From assembly GCA_015655485.1 (NCBI GenBank), contig JAATEZ010000239.1, positions 1 to 11,038 on the forward strand: a stretch of DNA of 11,038 bases. Direction: 5' to 3'. Positions within the stretch are counted from its first letter, which is position 1; each line of letters begins with the position of its first letter. The notes below the pieces were generated by a model, which saw nothing but the letters and a program-made list of their open reading frames with translations, was not told the origin of the DNA and ran no database searches. Position numbers and translations under genes: made by a program. The DNA is from Lactobacillales bacterium (GTDB lineage: Bacteria; Bacillota; Bacilli; Lactobacillales; Vagococcaceae). Shown here one piece after another: positions 1-5,782 of the stretch.

Positions 1-3
1 AGA

Positions 4-2628
4 ATGAAGAAAGCAAAAGAAATTGTTTATGATTTCGTTCAGCAGATAGTCTATACCGGCTCTGAGCATAAGGAAGGGATCTCTACTTCGTTCATTGCAG
101 AATCTTTGGGTATTCAAAGGACCAATGTCAGTACATTATTAAATGAATTAGTAAGCGAAGGAACCATAAAAAAATCCAATACGAGACCGGTGCTGTATTC
201 TTTAGCAGAACCATTCATGGTCGAACGAGATTTTTCCACTTTGATCGGGATGGATGGCAGTTTGAGAAATGCTATTCAATTGGCTAAAGCTGCGATATTA
301 TATCCTAATTCCAGTTTAAATGTTTTGATTTCGGCAAAAGCGGGATGCGGGACCACTTTTTTTGTGTCCAAAATGTTCGAATTTGCTCAAAATAATGGAG
401 TATTAGGAAAAGAAGCGCCGTTTATCAGGGTAAATTGTCGAAATTATTCCAAAGATATTTTTTCATTAAATAGTGAGTTGTTTGGACCAAAGGGAGACCT
501 TATTGGCAGCTGTTTTGATCAAGCACATTCGGGATTGTTATTTATAGATCACTATGACTTGTTGGATGCTAAGCAGCAATCGCGTATTTTAGATTTTTTA
601 GATAATGGCTGGGAACATTTCTATCATCAGAACGATTCATCAAATGGTCCTGGTATTTTTGTCGTTTTATCCTGCTCTACACAGAGCGGGATCCAGGTTG
701 ATCGAAAAATCCCGGTAACGATCGAGCTGCCGGAATTGAAAGACAGGTCATCCAGTGAACAATTTGATTTGATCAATCATTTCTTTTCTGTAGAAGCCTA
801 TAATTCCCAAAGGACGATCATTGTTTCGGTCGAGTCTTTAAAAGCATTATTGTTGTCAGATTTTAATTATAATGTGAAAGAATTAGAGTTAGAAATAAAA
901 GCGGCTTGTGCCAACGCTTATGTTCGTGTGGTCAATGATCCGGAAAGAGACATTGCTCTGTCTCTTGAAGACTTCAAAGCGCATATAAAAAAGGGCTTAT
1001 TAAGGATCAAAGAAAACTATCAGGCATTCGATGGTTTATTCGACAATACTGAAAAGGTTATTTATGATAAAAAAACCGGCTATCAAAAGGATTTTGGTAC
1101 ATCCGCCAATGTCGATCTGTATTCAGAAATCAAGAAACAATATTATGAGTTGGAAAACAGAGGCATCAATCGAACTGGTATCAATAATGTCATCAATACA
1201 CATATACGCAACCTTTTTAATAAATACAGCTATCATAACGTACTGGATGATCAAAATAATCTGGAACAATTGTCCAAGATAGTCAGTCATGAGGTGATCG
1301 ACCTGGTTAGTCAATGGCTGACGACTTGCAAGAAGGAACTGTCCAGAGAATTTAAGTCCAGTGTCTTTTTTGGCCTTTGTCTGCATGTTAATTCATTGCT
1401 GACTATAAAAGTTCATCGGAAAAATATGGGAAATGATCAAATAACTAAAATTATACAAGAATATCCCAGAGAGTATGCCTTGAGCCGGCAATTTTCTTCA
1501 GTATTGAAAAAACAGCTTGGTTTGGATCTGCCTGTGGAGGAGAGTATATTATTCTCGATGTTTTTGATCGAAACAAATGAGAAAGAAGAAGTAGGAAAAC
1601 CCGTTTTACTTTATATTATGCATGGGAAAGGCACTGCCTCTTCACTGGCCGAAACGACCAATGCTCTTACCCAAAGCAATAATATCTACAGCTATGATTT
1701 ATTATTGGAGATGGAGACACAACAAGCAATGAAAGAAATCAAGGAGCAAGTCATGAAAATAGATCAGGGTCAAGGTGTTATTGTTATTTATGATATGGGT
1801 TCTATAAAAACGATCATGGAAACGATCGCTGAGGAAATAAATATAAAAATTCGCCTGATCCATATGCCGATCACTTTAGTTGGGATCGATGTAGCCAGAA
1901 AATGTTTGATGGAGACGGATGTTGATTATGTTTATCACATGGCTAATGTAGACTTGAATAACCTGCGCAATGATGAAGAGAAAAAAAACGGACTGATCAT
2001 CACACTTTGTCATACTGGAGAAGGCGGCGCAGAACAGCTGAAACGGTATGTCGATCAATACTCTAAATTGGGAATGAAAGTGAAGGCGTTATCTGTTTCT
2101 GCCAGAGACAAGTTGGTTGAAGAAGTATTGACTTTGCGGAAAATTTATCGGATCCATACCTTTGTCGGCACTTATGATCCCAAGCTTTTTGGCATACCTT
2201 TTATTTCTATTGCAAAAATATTTGAAAACTCAAAAGAAAATCTGGATCGAATCCTTATGTTCGAACCTATTACATCCAAGTTTTTTAATTATGATGAAGT
2301 TTATGACTATTTGGGAGAACAATTTAAGTATGTATCCATTCCCAAACTCAAAATGGTTCTTCCCAACATCATTGATGAAGTAGGGATCTTCTATTCGCTG
2401 ACGGAAGATCAGCAAATTGGCTTGTTCATGCATTTAGCTTGTTTGATCGAACGATTGCTGGAAGGAGAAACAGTAGCGAAAAATGAAGAGAAAAAAAAGC
2501 TGATATCCTTATTTGAAGAGGACTATCGTGAAATCTCAAAGATTTTAAAGAAAATCGAACGGGCCTTTAAAATTATTATTGACGACAACGAAATCGCCAC
2601 GATCATCATGATCATCAAAAAAATCTAA
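4..2628 (+). CDS. LevR/CelR-like PTS-regulated transcriptional regulator with degenerate AAA+ domain
   Basis: This 874-residue protein has the LevR domain order: an N-terminal winged helix (about 1-68, ending in the family-typical RPVLYSL), an AAA+ region (about 75-310), PRD1 (about 415-525), an EIIA-Man-like domain (about 531-650, phosphorylatable His540 in MHGKGTA), an EIIB-Gat-like segment (about 662-740, CHTGEG at 669-674) and PRD2 (about 770-874, His810). PRD1 keeps His461, but its second conserved His position (near 518-520, SMFL) is not His. The AAA+ core is degenerate: Walker A reads AKAGCGTT (111-118) with Thr117 where Lys belongs, Walker B is FIDH with His183 replacing Glu, and GAFTGA is replaced by GDLIGS (164-169). 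In the family, HPr and EII components phosphorylate such domains to tune expression of a neighbouring PTS. The likely target is the EIIA-EIIB-EIIC-GH1 operon downstream. Only three bases precede the ATG, so a start further upstream cannot be excluded. Confidence 0.88.
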   Translation: MKKAKEIVYDFVQQIVYTGSEHKEGISTSFIAESLGIQRTNVSTLLNELVSEGTIKKSNTRPVLYSLAEPFMVERDFSTLIGMDGSLRNAIQLAKAAILYPNSSLNVLISAKAGCGTTFFVSKMFEFAQNNGVLGKEAPFIRVNCRNYSKDIFSLNSELFGPKGDLIGSCFDQAHSGLLFIDHYDLLDAKQQSRILDFLDNGWEHFYHQNDSSNGPGIFVVLSCSTQSGIQVDRKIPVTIELPELKDRSSSEQFDLINHFFSVEAYNSQRTIIVSVESLKALLLSDFNYNVKELELEIKAACANAYVRVVNDPERDIALSLEDFKAHIKKGLLRIKENYQAFDGLFDNTEKVIYDKKTGYQKDFGTSANVDLYSEIKKQYYELENRGINRTGINNVINTHIRNLFNKYSYHNVLDDQNNLEQLSKIVSHEVIDLVSQWLTTCKKELSREFKSSVFFGLCLHVNSLLTIKVHRKNMGNDQITKIIQEYPREYALSRQFSSVLKKQLGLDLPVEESILFSMFLIETNEKEEVGKPVLLYIMHGKGTASSLAETTNALTQSNNIYSYDLLLEMETQQAMKEIKEQVMKIDQGQGVIVIYDMGSIKTIMETIAEEINIKIRLIHMPITLVGIDVARKCLMETDVDYVYHMANVDLNNLRNDEEKKNGLIITLCHTGEGGAEQLKRYVDQYSKLGMKVKALSVSARDKLVEEVLTLRKIYRIHTFVGTYDPKLFGIPFISIAKIFENSKENLDRILMFEPITSKFFNYDEVYDYLGEQFKYVSIPKLKMVLPNIIDEVGIFYSLTEDQQIGLFMHLACLIERLLEGETVAKNEEKKKLISLFEEDYREISKILKKIERAFKIIIDDNEIATIIMIIKKI

Positions 2629-2653
2629 ACCCGCAGTAAATAGAAAAGCTTAA

Positions 2654-2763
2654 GTGAGGTGTGTCAGATTTTGAGCCATAGGAAAAGAAAAATTATAGCG
2701 ATGTACGAGTATCTCAATATCGCGAATTTTTACTTGTACTATGGTCGAAAAAATCTACCTCAC
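2654..2763 (+). repeat. Structured dispersed repeat, copy A
   Basis: This is the first of two diverged copies of one element. The outer stem P1 pairs GTGAGGT (2654-2660) with ACCTCAC (2757-2763). A 5-nt left bulge (2661-2665) follows, then P2 pairs AGATTTT (2666-2672) with AAAATCT (2750-2756). An inner stem pairs CCATAG (2676-2681) with CTATGG (2739-2744), and the apex has GCGAT (2699-2703) with ATCGC (2719-2723). The core 2673-2703 matches the reverse complement of 4359-4390 except for one inserted G. AAAAGCT lies on both sides (2644-2650 and about 2779-2785). It sits between the regulator gene and the terminator, in the space between convergent genes. I see no coding function. It could be a MITE-like element or a repeat-borne structured RNA. 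Confidence 0.8.
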
Positions 2764-2817
2764 GAAGCCGGACACAGAAAAGCTGAGTAAGTTCGATCAG
2801 CTCAGGAGAAAACAAGC

Positions 2818-2838
2818 ATGGATCGCTCTTTGATCCAT
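2818..2838 (+). terminator. Weak hairpin downstream of the regulator gene
   Basis: ATGGATC (2818-2824) and GATCCAT (2832-2838) form a perfect 7-bp stem with a 7-nt loop. Only CCCGCTTTT follows, so as an intrinsic terminator it is weak. The stronger hairpin just downstream is the better candidate for ending regulator transcription. Confidence 0.35.
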
Positions 2839-2849
2839 CCCGCTTTTAA

Positions 2850-2899
2850 AAAAATATTAGGAGATCCGTCTGTCAAGAGATGGAACTCCTAATATTTTT
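2850..2899. terminator. Bidirectional intrinsic terminator between convergent genes
   Basis: AAAAATATTAGGAG (2850-2863) and its exact reverse complement (2886-2899) give a 14-bp stem, which TCC/GGA inside can extend after an A-A mismatch. On the plus strand it ends in TTTTT and can stop readthrough from the regulator gene. On the minus strand the A7 run at 2848-2854 becomes T7, so it ends the DUF3284-like gene, whose stop codon (2898-2900) overlaps the stem. Confidence 0.85.
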
Positions 2900-3332
2900 A
2901 TTCTTCCTCATTTCTGGCTTTGAGAATACCTTCTTGGATCTCAAAAAGTGTATCTGACATTCTTCCAAAATATATTCCCTCACTGAACCATTTCATCAAT
3001 AAATGATGTTTGGCATTGTCAAAGCTTTCGATTTTTTGGTTGAATATAATTTCAAGCCCCTGATCTAATTGTTTTGTGCGGTAGCAAATCGTGATGGTGT
3101 CAACGGCAGTTTTTATTTTCACTTGGTACACGGAGCCTCGGAGATATTCTTCAATGAAAATATCAATGCGTGAGTTGGACACTTCGTGATATTTCGTATA
3201 TTTCAATCCTTTCTTGATATTTTTCACGCTAAAATCATGAGATGTATTTCCTTGAATATCTAATAATACTTCTTGTTCCAAGTAATCATAAAACTCTTTT
3301 TCCTCTACGTTTAAAATTCTTGTGATTTTCAT
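2898..3332 (-). CDS. DUF3284-like small cytosolic protein of a PTS locus
   Basis: The product has 144 residues, no signal peptide and no membrane segment. The MKITRILNVEEKEFYDYL start, the IKKGLKYTKY stretch near residues 39-48, and the alternating beta-strand pattern followed by a C-terminal amphipathic helix resemble DUF3284 proteins, a Firmicutes family often found beside cellobiose- or lactose-class PTS genes. Its biochemical function is unknown. The gene is divergent from the PTS operon and shares its upstream region, which suggests co-regulation. The ATG at 3330-3332 lacks a Shine-Dalgarno sequence and lies six bases from a TATAAT box, implying a leaderless mRNA. Family assignment is from pattern recognition only; it could be another small PTS-associated family. 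Confidence 0.65.
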   Translation of the reverse strand: MKITRILNVEEKEFYDYLEQEVLLDIQGNTSHDFSVKNIKKGLKYTKYHEVSNSRIDIFIEEYLRGSVYQVKIKTAVDTITICYRTKQLDQGLEIIFNQKIESFDNAKHHLLMKWFSEGIYFGRMSDTLFEIQEGILKARNEEE

Positions 3333-3338
3333 ATCTGT

Positions 3339-3367
3339 ATTATAAACAGTCGATTTGCGTTTGACAA
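3339..3367 (-). promoter_or_regulatory. Strong sigma-A promoter of the DUF3284-like gene
   Basis: On the minus strand TTGTCA (3362-3367), a 17-nt spacer and a perfect TATAAT (3339-3344) precede the ATG at 3332 by only six bases. Normal start-site spacing would place +1 at or within a base or two of the A of ATG, leaving no room for a ribosome binding site. An ATACAC box (3367-3372) touches the -35. Confidence 0.75.
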
Positions 3368-3552
3368 TACACCAAAATTCATGAATAACTTAGCGGAATT
3401 ATACAGAATTAGTTTGGCGTATACACAAAGGTTAAAAAAGAAGATTTATTTATACACTATTAGTTTTTTAGAAGATATTTTCCTGAAATCAGCTATTTTT
3501 AGCTAAAATCAGTCAAAAACGGCTCTAATTGTGTATAAATAAAAAAATACAC
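3367..3552. promoter_or_regulatory. Cluster of five ATACAC boxes, probable operator/UAS region
   Basis: ATACAC occurs on the plus strand at 3367-3372, 3421-3426, 3452-3457 and 3547-3552, and on the minus strand at 3531-3536, each followed by an A/T-rich run (for example ATACACAAAG, ATACACTATTAG, ATACACAATTAG, ATACACAAAATG). Five copies in under 200 bp between divergent genes is far above chance. This suggests binding sites for one regulator, by position most likely the LevR-like protein. The binding protein is inferred, not shown. Confidence 0.55.
3445..3543. repeat. 19-nt inverted repeat pair with central palindrome
   Basis: TTTATTTATACACTATTAG (3445-3463) pairs with CTAATTGTGTATAAATAAA (3525-3543), 18 of 19 positions complementary, separated by 61 nt. 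Close to the midpoint lies a second palindrome, AGCTA (3491-3495) and TAGCT (3500-3504) with a TTTT loop. Each arm contains one ATACAC box in mirrored orientation, which fits a symmetric DNA-looping operator better than an RNA stem with so long a loop. Confidence 0.7.
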
Positions 3553-3556
3553 AAAA

Positions 3557-3570
3557 TGAAAGCGCCTTTA
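3557..3570 (+). promoter_or_regulatory. Catabolite-responsive element (cre) candidate
   Basis: TGAAAGCGCCTTTA matches 12 of 14 positions of the WGWAARCGYTWWMA form of the CcpA-binding consensus; the left half TGAAAGCG is perfect. It overlaps the -35 of the PTS promoter, the usual place for CcpA repression of a sugar-use operon. CcpA control is an inference. Confidence 0.65.
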
Positions 3571-3595
3571 CTTTTTACATGGCTCATTTTATTAT
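3567..3595 (+). promoter_or_regulatory. Sigma-A-type promoter of the PTS operon
   Basis: TTTACT (3567-3572) and TATTAT (3590-3595) are separated by 17 nt, predicting a start near 3602 and a leader of about 48 nt before the EIIA ATG. Between 3390 and 3650 I find no GG-N10-GC pair, the minimal core of a sigma-54 promoter, so this sigma-A-like element is the best candidate despite the LevR-type regulator nearby. Confidence 0.55.
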
Positions 3596-3649
3596 GTGGA
3601 TGCAAAACTAAATAGTGCATCTTTAGTGATGCAGAAAGAAGGATATTTA

Positions 3650-3964
3650 ATGAATGAAAACAGTAAGAGTGAATTAGCGTCCATGAATATTATCGCCAAT
3701 TCGGGTGATGGCCGCTCCTTCGCTTTTCAGGCCCTTGAAGAGGCGAGAGCAGGCAATTTTGAGGAATGCGGGCGGCTATTATCAAAATCTGATGCATCGA
3801 TCAATTTAGCTCACAAGGCACAAACAGATCTGCTTTTTGCTGAGGCAAACGGAGAAAAACAGGACATCAATATTCTTTTGATCCACTCCCAAGATCATTT
3901 TATGACCAGCATGTTAGCGAATGAATTGATCAAAGAAATTATTCGGCTTTATAAAGAAAAATAG
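3650..3964 (+). CDS. PTS system EIIA component, lactose/cellobiose family
   Basis: This 104-residue cytosolic phosphocarrier takes phosphate from HPr and passes it to EIIB. The C-terminal motif IHSQDHFMTSM matches the family's HAQDHLM signature: His79 aligns with the phosphorylated histidine and Asp82 with the metal-binding aspartate of the trimer. The upstream GDGRS-FAFQALEEARAGNF and AHKAQTDLLFAEANGE stretches are also family hallmarks. The start is set at 3650 because AAAGAAGGA (3635-3643) precedes it by six bases; an in-frame ATG at 3596 has no ribosome binding site and lies upstream of the predicted transcription start. The residue before Arg22 is Gly instead of the usual Ala, a minor oddity. 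It is the first gene of the operon. Confidence 0.93.
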   Translation: MNENSKSELASMNIIANSGDGRSFAFQALEEARAGNFEECGRLLSKSDASINLAHKAQTDLLFAEANGEKQDINILLIHSQDHFMTSMLANELIKEIIRLYKEK

Positions 3965-3984
3965 AAAGAGAGGCAGGAAAAAGA

Positions 3985-4284
3985 ATGAAAATTTTACTCG
4001 TGTGTGCCGGTGGAATGTCAACCAGTATTTTAATGAAAAAGATGGAGACTTATTGGAAGGAACATGATCAAAAACTGGATATCAAAGCGGTTGGTTTATC
4101 CGAATATCAGGATGTGTATACAAATTACGATATTATTATGGTAGGTCCGCAAGTCTCTTATCGCTTAAAAGAAATCAAAGAGGCGACAAATTTGCCTTGC
4201 GACTCGATTCCATCTTTTGACTATGCGATTGCAAATTGTCCAAATATCATGAAATTGGCCGAAAAACTGTATGCTCAAAAGTAA
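3985..4284 (+). CDS. PTS system EIIB component, lactose/cellobiose family
   Basis: The 99-residue cytosolic EIIB carries the phosphocysteine loop at its N-terminus: Cys7 in MKILLVCAGGMSTS, the P-loop-like motif of this family. The following segments (IKAVGLSEYQD, YDIIMVGPQVSYRL) match the alternating beta/alpha fold, and the length is standard. It passes phosphate from EIIA to the sugar held by EIIC. It starts 20 nt after the EIIA stop, with AGGAAA (3975-3980) as ribosome binding site. A structured repeat of about 100 bp follows before the EIIC gene. Confidence 0.94.
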   Translation: MKILLVCAGGMSTSILMKKMETYWKEHDQKLDIKAVGLSEYQDVYTNYDIIMVGPQVSYRLKEIKEATNLPCDSIPSFDYAIANCPNIMKLAEKLYAQK

Positions 4285-4307
4285 ATAAAATAAATTTATT
4301 CAGCTTT

Positions 4308-4409
4308 ACGAGTCTGACTTTTCGACACTATAGCTCAAGGCTAATTCGCGATGCTGCTCATCGCTATAATTTTTCTTTTCCCTATGGCTCTAAGTCAAAT
4401 ACGACTCGT
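4308..4409 (-). repeat. Structured dispersed repeat, copy B, inside the PTS operon
   Basis: Read on the minus strand this copy has P1 ACGAGTC (4403-4409) with GACTCGT (4308-4314), a 5-nt left bulge GTATT (4398-4402), then P2 TGACTT (4392-4397) with AAGTCA (4315-4320). The bulge position and length equal those of copy A although the stem sequences differ. The apical hairpin is GCGATG/CATCGC. The element is flanked at once by a perfect 8-bp direct repeat, TCAGCTTT at 4300-4307 and 4410-4417, which looks like a target duplication. The orientation is opposite to copy A. It fills nearly the whole gap between EIIB and EIIC and ends just before the EIIC ribosome binding site. Confidence 0.82.
4348..4374 (+). 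terminator. Possible attenuator hairpin between EIIB and EIIC
   Basis: GCGATG (4348-4353) and CATCGC (4359-4364) form a perfect 6-bp stem with a 5-nt loop, followed after five bases by TTTTTCTTTT. It lies within repeat copy B. On the operon mRNA it could partly stop transcription or protect a processed 3' end, lowering EIIC and GH1 relative to EIIA and EIIB. The U-run is offset from the stem, so termination would be inefficient. Confidence 0.35.
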
Positions 4410-4438
4410 TCAGCTTTTAAAGAAAGAAGGAAAAAAAC

Positions 4439-5749
4439 ATGGAAAATCTTTTTGAAAGCAAGCTGATGATCAATTTACAAGAATTTGGTCAAAAGCTGGG
4501 AAGAAACAAATTCTTAGCGGCATTACAAGCAGCTATGATGTCTTTGATGGGGATCATCATGGTGGGAGCTATTTCGCAAATCATCTGTGCGATCGGCGGC
4601 GATACGTTGTTAAATCTATTTTCTTCAGACAGTCAAATTTATGCAATCATCTATTTACCTTATCAATTTACAATGAATTCGCTTTCGCTGTGGGTCGTCG
4701 CTTTACTTGCATACAATTATGCTAAAAATCTAAAAATGAAATCGCCGATCATGAACGCGATCGACGCGCTGGTTTGTTTCTTAATAGTTGCAGGTGCTTT
4801 GTTTACAACGAAAGCCGGGATCACCGGAATTGATATGACCTATCTTGGAGCACAAGGCATGTTTATCGGATTCTTGGTGGTATTTATTTCGATTAAAATC
4901 GAGAAGTTCTGTGCCGATAAAAATATCCGGATCAAAATGCCTGATGTGGTACCGCCATTCTTGCAGGATGGTTTCGCTTCCATCCTTCCTTTATTATTCA
5001 GCGTCATTATCTTTTTAGTGATTTCCAGTATTGTTACAGTAGCTACAGGAGGAGCCTACACTATATGTTCAGGCTTTATGGCATTGCTTGGCGCTCCGTT
5101 GAGTGCATTGACTTCTGTTCCGGGAATGTTCGTCATTTGTATTTTTGCGACTTTATTATGGTGTTTTGGTATTCATGGAACAATGATCATTATTCCAATT
5201 ATTTTACCGTTAAGTTTACAGGCCGCTGCAGCGAATGCTGCCCTGCATGCTGCTGGAAAACCATTAGTATTTTATCCGGTTGTCTTATTTGGAGCAATGG
5301 CTATTGCCGGAGGGACCGGAAACACTTTACCTCTTGCGATCATGGGAATGCGCTCCAAATCCAAACAAATCAGTGCCGTCGCCAAAATTTCGGCAGTTCC
5401 GGGTTGGTTTGGAATCAACGAGCCGTTAACCTTTGGGATGCCGATCATGTATAATCCGGTACTTTGTATCCCTTATGTATTAAATGTTCCGATTGTTATG
5501 CTGATCACCTATTTTGGATATCAGATTGGGTTCCTGCAGCCGGCCTGGATCGCTATTTCAGCATTGCTTCCGATGGGCTTTTCCCAGTACTTATCTACTT
5601 TAAGATGGCAGAATGCCATTTGGGATTACTTGATGTTGATTCCGGCCACCATTGTCTGGTATCCATTCTTTAAAATTTATGAAAAGCAGATAGTTGCGAA
5701 AGAAGCAGAGGCAGAAGCTGCAGAAACAGCACAAGCAACAGAAATTTAA
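4439..5749 (+). CDS. PTS system EIIC permease, cellobiose/beta-glucoside type
   Basis: This 436-residue integral membrane protein has about ten hydrophobic segments and belongs to the lactose/cellobiose EIIC class. It binds the sugar, moves it across the membrane and presents it for phosphorylation by EIIB. His246 in FGIHGTM and Glu328 in GINEPLTFGMP are the two conserved substrate-site residues of this class. The N-terminus (LMINLQEFGQKLGRNKFLAAL) is typical. The C-terminal tail (about 416-436) is Ala/Glu-rich and probably cytosolic. The start is supported by AAGAAGG (4424-4430), eight bases upstream. EIIA, EIIB and EIIC are separate chains, as in other cellobiose systems. The adjacent glucosidase points to a beta-glucoside such as cellobiose, but the exact sugar cannot be read from sequence. 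Confidence 0.94.
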   Translation: MENLFESKLMINLQEFGQKLGRNKFLAALQAAMMSLMGIIMVGAISQIICAIGGDTLLNLFSSDSQIYAIIYLPYQFTMNSLSLWVVALLAYNYAKNLKMKSPIMNAIDALVCFLIVAGALFTTKAGITGIDMTYLGAQGMFIGFLVVFISIKIEKFCADKNIRIKMPDVVPPFLQDGFASILPLLFSVIIFLVISSIVTVATGGAYTICSGFMALLGAPLSALTSVPGMFVICIFATLLWCFGIHGTMIIIPIILPLSLQAAAANAALHAAGKPLVFYPVVLFGAMAIAGGTGNTLPLAIMGMRSKSKQISAVAKISAVPGWFGINEPLTFGMPIMYNPVLCIPYVLNVPIVMLITYFGYQIGFLQPAWIAISALLPMGFSQYLSTLRWQNAIWDYLMLIPATIVWYPFFKIYEKQIVAKEAEAEAAETAQATEI

Positions 5750-5782
5750 TCTCATAATAATTTGGAAAGGACTTAAAATAAA

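Noticed and set aside
2644..2790. An open frame with an in-frame ATG at 2701 (29 codons) in repeat copy A that could be a small protein.
   Set aside because: No ribosome binding site at usable spacing, and the matching frame in copy B is closed by a stop, while the stem pairing is conserved. The constraint is on structure, not on coding.
3361..3389. A plus-strand promoter TTGACA-N17-AATAAC upstream of the PTS operon.
   Set aside because: The -10 matches only 4 of 6 positions and it lies over 250 bp from EIIA; the TTGACA overlaps the minus-strand -35 and is better explained by it. It cannot be fully excluded.
3578..3595. A sigma-54 promoter starting at TGGCTC (3580-3585).
   Set aside because: The -12 part reads ATTAT where TTGCA is needed, and GG-N10-GC spacing fails.
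3596..3649. An 18-codon N-terminal extension of EIIA from an ATG at 3596.
   Set aside because: It lies at the -10 element, before the predicted transcription start, has no Shine-Dalgarno, and the family begins near the ATG at 3650, which has a good one.
4236..4466. A 76-codon frame spanning the EIIB-EIIC gap.
   Set aside because: It crosses repeat copy B and overlaps both PTS genes in a different frame, has no ribosome binding site and no recognisable features.
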